A DNA stretch of 64,000 nucleotides from Coralloluteibacterium stylophorae (GCF_018122625.2 NZ_JAGQFT020000004.1:310001-374000); one strand, 5' to 3'; positions 7,246 to 16,466 are shown, counted from the stretch's first letter. Program-made: numbers and translations. Notes: generated by a model not told the origin, from the letters alone.

Positions 7246-9234
7246 ATGTCCCTCAATCCCCAGCAGCGCGCGGCCGTCGCGCATGTCGATGGTCCGCTCC
7301 TCGTGCTCGCCGGTGCCGGCAGCGGCAAGACGCGGGTGATCACCGAGAAGATCGCGTACCTGGTCGATTCCGGGCGGATGCAGGCAAGGCACATCGCCGC
7401 GATCACCTTCACCAACAAGTCCGCGCGCGAGATGAAGGAGCGCGTGGCCAAGCGCCTGCCCGGCGACCGCGCCGAGGGGCTGACGGTGTGCACCTTCCAC
7501 GCGCTCGGCCTGCGCTTCCTGCAGATCGAGCACGCGAAGGCCGGGCTGCGCCGCGGCTTCTCGATCTTCGACTCCGACGACCAGCTCGGGATCATCAAGG
7601 ACCTCTGCCCGAAGGGGGTGAAGCCCGACGTGGTCGAGGCCGTGCGCCAGCTGGTGTCCAAGGCCAAGAACGAGGCGCTGTCGCCGGAGGAGGCCGCCGC
7701 CCTCGCGCGTTCGCCGCGCGAGGTCGAGGCGGCCACGGTCTACGGGCTGTACCAGGCGCGGCTGGCGGCCTTCAACGCGGTCGACTTCGACGACCTGATC
7801 CGCCTGCCGGTGCGCCTGCTGGAGGGCGACGCCGAGCTCGCCGCCGCCTGGCGCGAACGCCTGCGCTATCTGCTGGTCGACGAGTGCCAGGACACCAACG
7901 GTGCGCAGTACCGGCTGCTCAGGCAGTTGGCCGGGCCCAAGGGCCTGTTCACCTGCGTGGGCGACGACGACCAGTCGATCTACGCCTGGCGCGGCGCCGA
8001 TCCCGAGAACCTGCTGCGCCTGGGTGCCGACTACCCGAGCCTGCGGGTGATCAAGCTCGAGCAGAACTACCGCTGCTCGGCGCGGATCCTGCGCGCGGCC
8101 AACACCCTGATCGCCAACAACCCGCACGAGCACCTGAAGACGCTGTGGTCGACCCATCCCGACGGCCCGCCGATCCGGGTGTGGCCGTGCCGCGACGCCG
8201 AGCACGAGGCCGAGCGCGTGGCCGCGGAGATCGCGTTCCGGCAGGAGTCGGAGAAGACGCCCTGGGGCGAGTTCGCGATCCTGTTCCGCAGCAACTTCCA
8301 GTCGCGCGCGCTGGAGAAGGCGCTGCAGCGCCTGCGCGTGCCCTATCACCTGTCCGGCGGCACCGCCTTCCTCGACCGCGGCGAGGTCAAGGATGCCTTG
8401 GCCTGGCTGCGGGTGCTGGCCAATCCCGACGACGACTCGGCCTTCCTGCGCGCCATCGCCGCGCCCAAGCGCGAGGTCGGCTCGGCGTCGCTGGCGAAGC
8501 TGGCGGAACTCGCGCGCACGGCGCACATGCCGCTGTCGCGCGCCTGCGAATCGCTGACCCTGCTGAAGCAGCTCACGCCGCGCGCGGCCGCCGGGCTGGA
8601 CGCCTTCGCCTCGATCCTGCGCACCCTGCGCGCCGAGAGCGAACGGCTGACGCCGGCCGAACTGTGCCGCAGCCTGATCGAGCGCTCCGGGATGCTCGGC
8701 GCGCTCCGCGCCAGCTGCAAGGACGAGGCGCTGTTCCAGCGCCGGCGCGCCAACCTCGACGATCTCGCCAGCTGGTTCGAGGCGGCCCCGGGAATGAAGG
8801 GCCGGCCCGGCCCCGGCGAACTCGCCGCCCAGCTCGCGCTGCTGACCCATGCCGACCGCGGCGAACCCGGCAACCAGGTGCGGCTGATGAGCCTGCACGC
8901 GGCCAAGGGCCTGGAGTTCGATGCGGTGTTCATCGTCGGCGTCGAGGACGGCGTGCTGCCGCACGAGGCCAGCATCGACGAGGCGCGCCTGGACGAGGAG
9001 CGGCGGCTGTTCTACGTGGGCATCACCCGCGCGCGCAAGGCGCTGTGGCTGTCGCACTCGGCGCAGGCGCGGAAGTGGGGCGAGGTCATCAAGCTGACGC
9101 CGAGCCGCTTCCTCGCCGAGCTGCCGGCGGGCGACCTGTTCCGGGACGGCGACGATCCGGAGCGCGATGCCGAACACAAGCGCGAGCGCGGCAAGGCGCA
9201 GCTGGCGGCGATCGCGGCGCTGTTCGACGACTGA
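7246..9234 (+). CDS. rep: ATP-dependent DNA helicase Rep
   Basis: Superfamily 1A 3'-5' helicase that helps the replisome pass bound proteins and restarts stalled forks. MSLNPQQRAAVAHVDGP is the Rep-type start, followed by the Walker A AGAGSGKT (about residues 22-29), DEXX box LLVDECQDT (about 209), GDDDQSIYAWRGA, the QNYRC motif, HAAKGLEFDAVF and the final EERRLFYVGITRARK. At 662 residues it matches Rep rather than the longer UvrD or PcrA. The start at 7246 gives the family N-terminus; the open frame upstream lacks coding character. It is divergent from the Sel1-type gene. Confidence 0.95.
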   Translation: MSLNPQQRAAVAHVDGPLLVLAGAGSGKTRVITEKIAYLVDSGRMQARHIAAITFTNKSAREMKERVAKRLPGDRAEGLTVCTFHALGLRFLQIEHAKAGLRRGFSIFDSDDQLGIIKDLCPKGVKPDVVEAVRQLVSKAKNEALSPEEAAALARSPREVEAATVYGLYQARLAAFNAVDFDDLIRLPVRLLEGDAELAAAWRERLRYLLVDECQDTNGAQYRLLRQLAGPKGLFTCVGDDDQSIYAWRGADPENLLRLGADYPSLRVIKLEQNYRCSARILRAANTLIANNPHEHLKTLWSTHPDGPPIRVWPCRDAEHEAERVAAEIAFRQESEKTPWGEFAILFRSNFQSRALEKALQRLRVPYHLSGGTAFLDRGEVKDALAWLRVLANPDDDSAFLRAIAAPKREVGSASLAKLAELARTAHMPLSRACESLTLLKQLTPRAAAGLDAFASILRTLRAESERLTPAELCRSLIERSGMLGALRASCKDEALFQRRRANLDDLASWFEAAPGMKGRPGPGELAAQLALLTHADRGEPGNQVRLMSLHAAKGLEFDAVFIVGVEDGVLPHEASIDEARLDEERRLFYVGITRARKALWLSHSAQARKWGEVIKLTPSRFLAELPAGDLFRDGDDPERDAEHKRERGKAQLAAIAALFDD

Positions 9235-9330
9235 TCGTCACCCGCCGGACGCTGCATGCACATGGCGCGACTGTTCCGGCCGCGCGCGCCGCGCTAGCCT
9301 CGGGCCGGTCCGACACATCGCGGGGGACGC

Positions 9331-10449
9331 ATGGCCGGAGACAGCCGTTACGCGCGCCGGGTGCGGGCGATGCTCGCGCTCGCCGACGTGCGCACCGACG
9401 GTGCGCGCGCCTGGGACATGCGGGTCCACGATCCGCGCCTGTACCGACGCGTGCTGGCCCAGGGCTCGCTCGGCCTCGGCGACGGCTACGTCGACGGCTG
9501 GTGGGATTCGGCGACGCTCGACCACACCCTGCACCGCCTGCTCGCCGCGCGCCTCGACGAGCGGGTCCGCGGCATCGGCACCGTCGCCGACGCCCTGCTG
9601 GCGCGTGTCGGCAACCGGCAGACGCGCCGGCGCAGCCGCCAGGTCGGCGAGCGCCACTACGACCTCGGCAACGATCTCTACCAGGCCATGCTCGGCTGCC
9701 GCCTGGTGTACAGCTGCGGCTACTGGCGGGAGGCCGACGGCCTCGACGCCGCGCAGGTGGCCAAGCTGGACCTGGTCTGCCGCAAGCTCGGCCTGCGCCC
9801 GGGCATGCGCGTGCTCGACATCGGCTGCGGCTGGGGCGAGGCGCTGAAGTTCGCCGCCGAGCGCTACGGCGTGACCGGAGTCGGCGTCACCATCTCCCGC
9901 GAGCAGGCCGCATACGCGCGAGAGCTGTGCGCCGGCCTCCCGGTCGACATCCGGCTGGCCGACTACCGCGACCTCGACGAGCGCTTCGACCGCGCCTTCT
10001 CGATCGGCATGTTCGAGCACGTCGGCGTGCGCAACTATGCGACCTACTTCGACGTCGCCCGCCGCTGCCTGGAGGCCGACGGGCTGTTCCTGCTGCACAC
10101 CATCGGCGGCGAGCGCTCGACCGCGCACACCGATCCGTGGATCGCGCGGCACATCTTCCCCAACTCGATGCTGCCGTCGGCGGCGCAGGTCGCGCGTGCG
10201 CTGGAGGGTCGCTTCGTGGTCGAGGACTGGCACAACTTCGGCGCCGACTACGACCGCACCCTGCAGGCCTGGCGCGCGAACGTCGACGCCGCCTGGCCGC
10301 GGCTGCCCGGCTACGACGCCCGCTTCCGGCGCATGTGGCACTACTACCTCGCCGGCTCGATGGCGGCGTTCCGCAGCCGCCGCGCGCAGCTGTGGCAGCT
10401 GGTGCTGTCGCCGCACGGGGTGCCGGGCGGCTACGTCGCGCCGCGCTGA
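9331..10449 (+). CDS. cfa: cyclopropane-fatty-acyl-phospholipid synthase
   Basis: Uses S-adenosylmethionine to methylenate the cis double bond of membrane phospholipid acyl chains, which stabilises membranes in stationary phase or acid. The C-terminal two-thirds hold the SAM site VLDIGCGWGEALKFAAERYG, then GVTISREQ, the FDRAFSIGMFEHVG segment, NYATYF and the HTIGG motif of the family. The N-terminal lipid-binding domain (residues 1-100) contains DGYVDGWWD. Length of 372 residues is near the usual 380. It stands alone behind rep with a 96-base gap. Confidence 0.95.
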   Translation: MAGDSRYARRVRAMLALADVRTDGARAWDMRVHDPRLYRRVLAQGSLGLGDGYVDGWWDSATLDHTLHRLLAARLDERVRGIGTVADALLARVGNRQTRRRSRQVGERHYDLGNDLYQAMLGCRLVYSCGYWREADGLDAAQVAKLDLVCRKLGLRPGMRVLDIGCGWGEALKFAAERYGVTGVGVTISREQAAYARELCAGLPVDIRLADYRDLDERFDRAFSIGMFEHVGVRNYATYFDVARRCLEADGLFLLHTIGGERSTAHTDPWIARHIFPNSMLPSAAQVARALEGRFVVEDWHNFGADYDRTLQAWRANVDAAWPRLPGYDARFRRMWHYYLAGSMAAFRSRRAQLWQLVLSPHGVPGGYVAPR

Positions 10450-10457
10450 GCGCCGGT

Positions 10458-10463
10458 TAGACT
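10458..10463 (+). promoter_or_regulatory. -10-like element (TAGACT) for the acid phosphatase
   Basis: TAGACT lies 32 bases before the ATG at 10495. The same spacing of a TANACT-type hexamer before the start recurs at other genes in the window (15472, 24550), which supports a housekeeping -10 box; no clear -35 element is visible. Confidence 0.35.
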
Positions 10464-10494
10464 CCGCGGCCCCGTTTCCGCCGAGGCCGCCGCC

Positions 10495-11355
10495 ATGCGC
10501 CTTCTCGCCACGCCCCTGCTCCTCGTCCTCGCCGCCTGCAGCGCCGCGCCGGAGCTACGTCGCTCTCCCGCGTCCGACGCCAACGACAACCTCAACGCGG
10601 TGGCCTGGATGCAGACCAGCGCCGAGTACCGCGCGCTGGCCGAGCAGACCTGGCGCGGCGCCGCCGACGCGCTGGATGCCGCGCTCGCCGATCCGCAGTG
10701 GAACGCGCTGCTGCCTGGCGACCGCGCCGCGGACGCGACGGCGCTGCCGCCCGCCGTGGTGGTCGACGTCGACGAGACCGTCCTCGACAACTCGCCCTAC
10801 CAGGCGCGCCTGGTGCGCGACGGCCTGCAGTACGACGATGCGACCTGGGCCGCCTGGGTGCGGGAGGAGGCGGCGCGTGCGGTGCCCGGAGCGCTGGCCT
10901 TCGCCCGCGCCGCGAGCGAGCGCGGCATCACCATCGTCTACATCACCAACCGCGACGCCGACCTCGCGGCGCCGACGCTCGCCAACCTGCGTGCGCTGGG
11001 GTTTCCGGTGGGCGAAGCAGGGCGCGTGTTCTACGGGAAGGGACGCGAGGTTGCCGGCTGCACGCAGCCGGGCTCGGACAAGGGCTGCCGCCGCCGCGCG
11101 GTGGCGCGCGAGTACCGCGTGCTGCTGCAGGTCGGCGACCAGGTCACCGACTTCGGCAGCGTCGGCCACGGCCGCGACGCGCAGGCGCAGTTCGTGACCG
11201 AACACGCCGGCTGGATCGGCAGCCGCTGGTGGATCCTGCCGAACCCCAGCTACGGCGGCTGGGAGCCGGCGCTGTTCGACAACGACTGGTCGCTGCCGGC
11301 GGAGGCGCGTCGCGCGGCCAAGCTCGATGCGCTGGAAAGCGTCGACACTCACTGA
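10495..11355 (+). CDS. lipoprotein class C acid phosphatase / 5'-nucleotidase, e(P4) family
   Basis: A 286-residue exported HAD-superfamily phosphatase, probably anchored to the outer membrane, that would dephosphorylate nucleotides such as NMN or AMP for uptake. The lipoprotein signal ends LVLAAC (Cys15). The HAD motifs are DVDETVLDN (about residues 89-97, nucleophile Asp), TNRD (about 151) and GDQVTDFG with the metal-binding Asp. The family's NDNLNAVAWMQTSAEY region is present near residue 32. It is followed by a candidate sigma-54-driven small RNA. Confidence 0.88.
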   Translation: MRLLATPLLLVLAACSAAPELRRSPASDANDNLNAVAWMQTSAEYRALAEQTWRGAADALDAALADPQWNALLPGDRAADATALPPAVVVDVDETVLDNSPYQARLVRDGLQYDDATWAAWVREEAARAVPGALAFARAASERGITIVYITNRDADLAAPTLANLRALGFPVGEAGRVFYGKGREVAGCTQPGSDKGCRRRAVAREYRVLLQVGDQVTDFGSVGHGRDAQAQFVTEHAGWIGSRWWILPNPSYGGWEPALFDNDWSLPAEARRAAKLDALESVDTH

Positions 11356-11400
11356 AACAGTAAGTTACGTCGCATTCCGAGATATTGACTGAGGTACTCG

Positions 11401-11416
11401 CGGCAAGTACCTTGCA
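11401..11416 (+). promoter_or_regulatory. sigma-54-type promoter upstream of candidate small RNA A
   Basis: CGGCAAGTACCTTGCA matches TGGCACG-N4-TTGCA except for the first base and one C-to-A, with exact GG-N10-GC spacing. The predicted start is near 11427. Short inverted repeats (ACTG-AAA-CAGT at 11351-11361 and GTAAGTTAC at 11360-11368) lie 40-60 bases upstream, where an activator might bind. Confidence 0.5.
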
Positions 11417-11426
11417 CGCGGTCGCC

Positions 11427-11516
11427 CGGGACGCCATGCCCGGCCGATCGTGCCGAAAACACGCATGTCCTCCGGCCCTGCCGGATTTGCGGGAGACCGA
11501 AGGGTCTCCCGCTTTT
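11427..11516 (+). ncRNA. candidate sigma-54-dependent small RNA A (about 90 nt)
   Basis: No protein can be read between the phosphatase stop (11355) and the next gene (11591), yet there is a sigma-54-type promoter at one end and a strong intrinsic terminator at the other. The predicted transcript folds into three stems: an outer helix in which GGAC and ATGC at 11429-11439 pair with GCATGTCC at 11463-11470, enclosing a CGGC/GCCG hairpin; then TCCGG-CCCTG-CCGGA; then the terminator. Alternatively this is only a long leader of the downstream lipoprotein, but the terminator argues against that. Expression is not demonstrated. Confidence 0.45.
11489..11516 (+). terminator. strong Rho-independent terminator
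   Basis: GCGGGAGACC at 11489-11498, loop GAA, complementary GGGTCTCCCGC at 11502-11512, followed by TTTTGTGTG. It ends either the phosphatase mRNA, candidate small RNA A, or both. Confidence 0.88.
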
Positions 11517-11555
11517 GTGTGCGCCGCCGCGACGGGGGCGCATGGGGCGAACTGG

Positions 11556-11561
11556 TAGATT
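11556..11561 (+). promoter_or_regulatory. -10-like element (TAGATT) for the lipoprotein-plsB unit
   Basis: TAGATT lies 30 bases before the lipoprotein ATG at 11591 and just after the terminator, so the lipoprotein and plsB probably have their own promoter here. Confidence 0.35.
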
Positions 11562-11590
11562 GTGCGGCCGGTCCACTGGAGCCTCCGCCC

Positions 11591-12568
11591 ATGCGTCGCT
11601 CGCCCGCCATCGCCCCGCTCCTCGCCGCCGGCGCCCTCGCCGCGGTCCTCGCCGCCTGCCAGCGCGAGCAGGCCGAGCCCGTCGCCGGGGTCACGCACAC
11701 GCCGGAGGCGGCGGTACAGGCCATGGCCGAGAGCCTGCGGGCCAACGACCTGCGCCAGTTCTCCGAGCTGGCCCTGCCGCCGGCGCTGCGCGAGCGGGTC
11801 GCCATGCGCTGGGAGCAGGACCGCGCCGCGCGCGCGGCGCCGAGCGCGGAGGACCGCGCCGAGTTCGCGCAGACGATGCGCGACCTGACCGCGCCCGACG
11901 CCGAGGAGACGCTCTATGCCGAGGTCGAGCCGCAGCTTGCGCAGTGGGAGAACGAGTTCGCGACCCAGGGCCCGCTGGTGATGGGCATGCTCTCGGGCCT
12001 GGCCAACGTGGCGATCAACCGCAGCGAGACCCTCGGTCCCGCGCAGAAGGAGCACGCGGCCGGCATCGTCGGCGCGCTGTCCGCCTGGGCCACCGAGGCG
12101 CCCCTGTTCGACCGCGAGCGCGCGCGCCAGGCGGTCGCGGTCACCGTCGACACCGCGCGCGCCCTCGACCTGGAGACCGCCGAAGACGTGGCCGCGCTGG
12201 ACTTCGAGCAGGCGCTCGGGCGCGGCGGCACGGTCGCGCAGGGCGTGCGGCAGACGCTGGCCGTGTACGGCCTCGACCTCGACGCCACCTTCGCCAGCCT
12301 GGAGACGCACGTGGTCGACCAGACCGCCGACACCGCGACCGTGCACGTCGACTACGAGCTCGCCGGGCATCCGCTGGGCTTCGACATGGCGATGGTCGAG
12401 CAGGATGGCCGCTGGTACAGCCGCGAGATCATCGCCAGCGCCGAGCAGCGACTGGCCGAACCGGTGGACGGCGCGCCACCGGAGACGGCGGCCGATGCGG
12501 AGCCGGACGCCGCACCGGCGCCCGCCACCGCGCGTGCCGCGAACGCGGCCGGCGCCGGCAACGGCTGA
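11591..12568 (+). CDS. uncharacterised lipoprotein upstream of plsB
   Basis: A 325-residue protein with a lipoprotein signal (LAAVLAAC, Cys at about residue 23), a helical, charged body and an Ala/Pro-rich C-terminal tail from about residue 295. I do not recognise a named domain; the pattern (AVQAMAESLRANDLRQFSELALPPAL near the start, DGRWYSREII near the end) resembles lipoproteins of Xanthomonadaceae that carry a NTF2/lumazine-like fold, but that is a guess. It is three bases from plsB, so the two are probably co-transcribed. The ATG at 11591 is chosen because it gives the signal peptide. Confidence 0.75.
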   Translation: MRRSPAIAPLLAAGALAAVLAACQREQAEPVAGVTHTPEAAVQAMAESLRANDLRQFSELALPPALRERVAMRWEQDRAARAAPSAEDRAEFAQTMRDLTAPDAEETLYAEVEPQLAQWENEFATQGPLVMGMLSGLANVAINRSETLGPAQKEHAAGIVGALSAWATEAPLFDRERARQAVAVTVDTARALDLETAEDVAALDFEQALGRGGTVAQGVRQTLAVYGLDLDATFASLETHVVDQTADTATVHVDYELAGHPLGFDMAMVEQDGRWYSREIIASAEQRLAEPVDGAPPETAADAEPDAAPAPATARAANAAGAGNG

Positions 12569-12571
12569 CCC

Positions 12572-15175
12572 ATGCAGCAGCCCAGCCAGCAGGAGCCGCA
12601 CGGCGTGGACCAGCCCTCCCTTCCGCTGGACGACCAGGCGCAGGCCCTGGTCCCGGTGCGACCGAGCTACACCACCCCGCCGCCGCGGCCCAAGCTGTGG
12701 CAGCGCATCGCCGCCGACCTGCTGTCGCCGTGGATCGCGCTGCGCAGCGAGCCGGAGCGGCCGCAGGCCCTGCTCGATGCGACCCGGCCGGTGTGCTACG
12801 TGCTCGAGCACCATGGCCTGTCGAACCTGCTGATCCTCGACCGCGCCTGCCGCGAGGCGGGCCTGCCCTCGCCGATGTCGCCGCTGCCGCACGACGCGCT
12901 CGGCCGCCGCCGCAGCTATGCGGTGCTCTCGCAGCGGCGCGCGCCGGTTTCGGGCAGGCCGTCGCGGCGCACGCATTCCGAGGGCCTCGCGCGCCTGCTC
13001 GACGCGCACCGCGCGCATCCGGACCTCGACGTGCAGCTGGTGCCGGTGTCGATCTTCGTCGGCCGCGCGCCGGACCGGCAGTCGGGCTGGTTCCAGGTGC
13101 TGTTCTCGGAAAACTGGGCGATCGTGGGCCGCTTCCGGCGCATGCTCGCGATCCTGCTCAACGGCCGCCACACCATCGTGCAGTTTTCCGCGCCGTTCAC
13201 CGCGCGCGAGGCGCTGGCCGAGCAGCTCGACCCCGAGCGCACCGTGCGCAAGCTCGGGCGCGTGCTGCGCGCGCACTACCGCCGCATCCGCGCGGCGGTG
13301 ATCGGCCCGGACCTCTCGCACCGGCGCCTGTTCGTCGACCGCATCCTCGATTCCGAACCGGTCCGCCGCGCCATCGCCGACCAGGCGCGCCGCGACGGCT
13401 CCAGCCACGCCGAGGCGTGGAAGAAGGCGCACGCCTACGCGTGGGAGATCGCCGCCGACTACTCGCACCCGCTGGTGCGCTCGCTGTCGATCCTGCTGAC
13501 GCCGTTCTGGAACCGCATGTACGACGGCGTGACCGTGCACCACATGGAGACGCTGAAGGAGGTCGCGCCCGGCCACGAGGTGGTCTACACGCCGAGCCAC
13601 CGCAGCCACATCGACTACCTGCTGCTGTCCTACATCCTGTACGGGCGCGGCATCGTGCCGCCGCACATCGTGGCCGGCGTCAACCTCAACATGCCCGTGG
13701 TCGGTTCGCTGCTGCGCCGCGGCGGCGCGTTCTTCATCCGCCGCTCGATCCGCGGCAACGTGCTGTATTCGACGGTGCTCAGCGAATACGTCGCGCAGCT
13801 GGTGGGCGAAGGCTTCTCGCTCGAGTACTTCGTCGAGGGCGGGCGCTCGCGCACCGGGCGCATGCTGGCGCCCAAGGGCGGCATGGTCGCGATGACGGTG
13901 CGCGCCTACCTGCGCGCGCCGCGGCGTCCGGTGGTGTTCGTGCCCGTCTACATCGGCTACGAGAAGCTGATGGAGGGCGAGAGCTACATGGACGAGCTCA
14001 CCGGCCGGCCCAAGCAGAAGGAGACGGTGTGGGCGCTGCTGCGCGGGATCGGCGGCATCCTGCGCAAGCGCTACGGCAAGGTCGCGCTGTCCTTCGGCGC
14101 ACCGATCCGGCTGGACGAGGTGCTGGAGCGGCACGCGCCCGACTGGCGCGAGGCCGATCCCGACGGCAAGCCGGCCTGGTTCGGCACCGTCGTCGACGAG
14201 ATCGCCGAGCGCATCGTGGTGCACATCAACTGCACCGCCGACGTCAATCCGGTCAACCTGCTCGCGCTCGCCCTGCTGGCCACACCGCGGCGGGCGATGA
14301 GCGAGGGCGACCTGGCGGCGCAGCTCGCGCTGGCCAAGACGCTGCTGGCGGCGGTGCCGTACTCGGAGCGGGTGACGGTGACCGCGCTGACCCCGGCCGA
14401 GATCATCGCCTACGGCGAGAAGATCGAGGTGCTGACCCGGGTGCGGCATCCGCTCGGCGACGTCATCAGCCTGGAGGCGGAGTCGGCCGCGCTGCAGAGC
14501 TACTACCGCAACAACGTGCTGCACCTGTTCGTGGCGGCGGCGTGGATCGCCTGCTGCTTCCAGAACAACCGCCGCATGAGCCGCGCCGGCGTGCTGCGCG
14601 TGGGCCGCGCGCTGTATCCCTTCATCCAGGGCGAGCTGTTCCTGCCGTGGAGCGAGGAGGGCTTCGTCGAGCGCCTGGAGCAGACGATCGCCGTGTTCAT
14701 CCGCGAGGGCCTGCTGACCTCGGTGCCCGGCAGCGACGGCGAGAGCGAATGGCTCAGCCGCGAGCCGGGGCAGACCGACGAGGTATTCCGCCTGCGCGCC
14801 ATCGCGCACAGCCTGCAGCAGGCCTTCGAGCGCTACTACATCGCCATCGCCATCCTGGTGAAGAACGGGCCCGGCAGCCTCACCCCCGCCGAGCTGGAGA
14901 CGCTGTGCCAGCTCACCGCGCAGCGGCTGTCCCTGCTGTACGCGCCGGCGGCGCCGGAGTTCTTCGATAAGTCGCTGTTCCGCGGCTTCATCCAGCGCAT
15001 GCGCGAGATGGGCCTGGTGCGCGCCAACGAGGAAGGCCGGCTGGTCTTCGACGAGCGTCTCGACAGCTGGGCCCGCGACGCGCGCCTGATCCTCAGCCGC
15101 GAGATGCGCGCGACCATCATGAGCCTGTCGCCGGACGCGGCGCGCACCGCCGCCGGCGAGCCCGCCGCCGGCTGA
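12572..15175 (+). CDS. plsB: glycerol-3-phosphate 1-O-acyltransferase
   Basis: Inner-membrane enzyme that adds the first acyl chain to glycerol-3-phosphate in phospholipid synthesis. The four acyltransferase blocks are present: H343-R-S-H-I-D348 (catalytic H-x4-D), GGAFFIRRS, FVEGGRSRTGR and VVFVPVYIGYEK. Length (867 residues) matches the large bacterial PlsB rather than the PlsY system. The N-terminal 40 residues are Gln/Pro-rich and poorly conserved. It starts three bases after the lipoprotein gene. No intrinsic terminator is visible after it; the convergent DUF465 gene follows after 21 bases. Confidence 0.96.
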   Translation: MQQPSQQEPHGVDQPSLPLDDQAQALVPVRPSYTTPPPRPKLWQRIAADLLSPWIALRSEPERPQALLDATRPVCYVLEHHGLSNLLILDRACREAGLPSPMSPLPHDALGRRRSYAVLSQRRAPVSGRPSRRTHSEGLARLLDAHRAHPDLDVQLVPVSIFVGRAPDRQSGWFQVLFSENWAIVGRFRRMLAILLNGRHTIVQFSAPFTAREALAEQLDPERTVRKLGRVLRAHYRRIRAAVIGPDLSHRRLFVDRILDSEPVRRAIADQARRDGSSHAEAWKKAHAYAWEIAADYSHPLVRSLSILLTPFWNRMYDGVTVHHMETLKEVAPGHEVVYTPSHRSHIDYLLLSYILYGRGIVPPHIVAGVNLNMPVVGSLLRRGGAFFIRRSIRGNVLYSTVLSEYVAQLVGEGFSLEYFVEGGRSRTGRMLAPKGGMVAMTVRAYLRAPRRPVVFVPVYIGYEKLMEGESYMDELTGRPKQKETVWALLRGIGGILRKRYGKVALSFGAPIRLDEVLERHAPDWREADPDGKPAWFGTVVDEIAERIVVHINCTADVNPVNLLALALLATPRRAMSEGDLAAQLALAKTLLAAVPYSERVTVTALTPAEIIAYGEKIEVLTRVRHPLGDVISLEAESAALQSYYRNNVLHLFVAAAWIACCFQNNRRMSRAGVLRVGRALYPFIQGELFLPWSEEGFVERLEQTIAVFIREGLLTSVPGSDGESEWLSREPGQTDEVFRLRAIAHSLQQAFERYYIAIAILVKNGPGSLTPAELETLCQLTAQRLSLLYAPAAPEFFDKSLFRGFIQRMREMGLVRANEEGRLVFDERLDSWARDARLILSREMRATIMSLSPDAARTAAGEPAAG

Positions 15176-15196
15176 GCGCCGCGCCGCGGCGGCGGG

Positions 15197-15406
15197 TCAG
15201 GCGTCGAGGTCCGGGATCAGCCGGCTCTGCAGGCGGCCGATGGCGTCCTTCAGCAGCAGCTTGCGCTTCTTCAGCCGGCGCAGCGCGATCTGGTCGGCGG
15301 CGGCGTCGTGGGCGAGCCGCTCGATCGCGGCGTCGAGGTCGCGATGCTCGATGCGCAGCTCGGTGAGCCGGCGCGTGATGCTGGCCGTATCGGTGGGGGC
15401 GGACAT
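15197..15406 (-). CDS. DUF465 (YdcH-like) small coiled-coil protein
   Basis: A 69-residue, highly charged protein predicted to be almost entirely helical, with the family pattern HRDLDAAIERL near the middle followed by LRRLKKRKLLLKDAI and a final Leu/Arg-rich helix. Members of this family are small cytoplasmic proteins of unknown function. The ATG at 15406 is preferred to an upstream TTG at 15415. It is convergent with plsB and divergent from ttcA. Confidence 0.85.
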   Translation of the reverse strand: MSAPTDTASITRRLTELRIEHRDLDAAIERLAHDAAADQIALRRLKKRKLLLKDAIGRLQSRLIPDLDA

Positions 15407-15471
15407 GGCGCCCAAGCTTAGCGCCGTCGCCCGGTCGCTGCCGGCGTGCGGCGGCCGGCGGGCGCCGCCGC

Positions 15472-15477
15472 TACACT
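15472..15477 (+). promoter_or_regulatory. -10-like element (TACACT) for ttcA
   Basis: CTACACTAGC lies 29 bases before the ttcA ATG and closely resembles the CTATACTAGC found at the same distance before glyQ, suggesting a housekeeping promoter. Confidence 0.4.
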
Positions 15478-15505
15478 AGCCGGCCGCACCCGCGCATCCC
15501 CGCCC

Positions 15506-16390
15506 ATGTCCGCCGTCGCCCCGGCGCCCGACGCCCGTCGCGCGCACGAGAACAACAAGCTCGCCAAGCGCCTGCGCCGCCAGGTCGGCCAGGCCATCGC
15601 CGACTACGGCATGATCGAGGACGGCGACAAGGTCATGGTGTGCCTGTCCGGCGGCAAGGACAGCTATACGCTCCTCGACATCCTGCTGCAGCTGAGGAGG
15701 AAGGCGCCGGTGTCGTTCGAGCTGGTCGCGGTCAACCTCGACCAGAAGCAGCCGGGCTTCCCGGAACACGTGCTGCCGCAGTACCTCGAGTCGCTGGGCG
15801 TGCCCTACCGCATCCTCGAGCAGGACACCTACTCGGTGGTCAAGCGCGTGATCCCCGAAGGCAAGACCATGTGCTCGCTGTGCTCGCGCCTGCGCCGCGG
15901 CGCGCTCTACACGCACGCCGAGGCCGAGGGCTTCACCAAGATCGCGCTGGGCCACCACCGCGACGACATGGTGGCGACCTTCCTGATGAACCTGTTCCAC
16001 CACGCCAAGCTTTCCGGCATGCCGCCGAAGCTGCGCTCCGACGACGGCCGCAACACCGTGATCCGGCCGCTGGCCTACGTCCGCGAGGACGACATCGCCG
16101 CCTATGCCGAATGGAAGCGCTTCCCGATCATCCCGTGCACGCTGTGCGGCTCGCAGGAGAACCTGCAGCGCAAGCAGGTGCAGAGGATGATGCGCGAGTG
16201 GGAGCGCGAGGCGCCGGGCCGCGTCGAGCAGATCGCGCGCGCGCTGGCCGACGTGCGCCCCTCGCAGCTGGCCGACGCGAGCCTGTTCGACTTCGCCGCG
16301 CTCGGCCGCCGCAGCGGCGCAACAACCGCGCCCGATGCGCATGCCTGGCTCGGGGGCGACACCGCCATCGACGCCCGCACCGAATCCTGA
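15506..16390 (+). CDS. ttcA: tRNA 2-thiocytidine(32) biosynthesis protein TtcA
   Basis: ATP-dependent, iron-sulfur enzyme that thiolates cytidine 32 of certain tRNAs. The PP-loop S48-G-G-K-D-S53 binds ATP; C123-S-L-C126 and the later PCTLC provide the cysteines that bind the cluster. The [17 protein letters not shown] segment is characteristic of the TtcA/TilS group. The start at 15506 (MSAVAPAP) removes a non-conserved leader. Length is 294 residues. It is followed by rdgC in the same direction. Confidence 0.95.
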   Translation: MSAVAPAPDARRAHENNKLAKRLRRQVGQAIADYGMIEDGDKVMVCLSGGKDSYTLLDILLQLRRKAPVSFELVAVNLDQKQPGFPEHVLPQYLESLGVPYRILEQDTYSVVKRVIPEGKTMCSLCSRLRRGALYTHAEAEGFTKIALGHHRDDMVATFLMNLFHHAKLSGMPPKLRSDDGRNTVIRPLAYVREDDIAAYAEWKRFPIIPCTLCGSQENLQRKQVQRMMREWEREAPGRVEQIARALADVRPSQLADASLFDFAALGRRSGATTAPDAHAWLGGDTAIDARTES

Positions 16391-16466
16391 CCCTCATCCG
16401 CGCCGCGCTGCGCGCAGCCTTCGCGCCGCGCGTGGCAAGGCCGTGCAACCGGAGCACCCGATCCCG

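Noticed and set aside
9167-11363. Several long opposite- or other-frame open reading frames across rep, cfa and the phosphatase
   Set aside because: Low-complexity Arg/Pro/Ala translations without domains; the true genes explain the codon bias.
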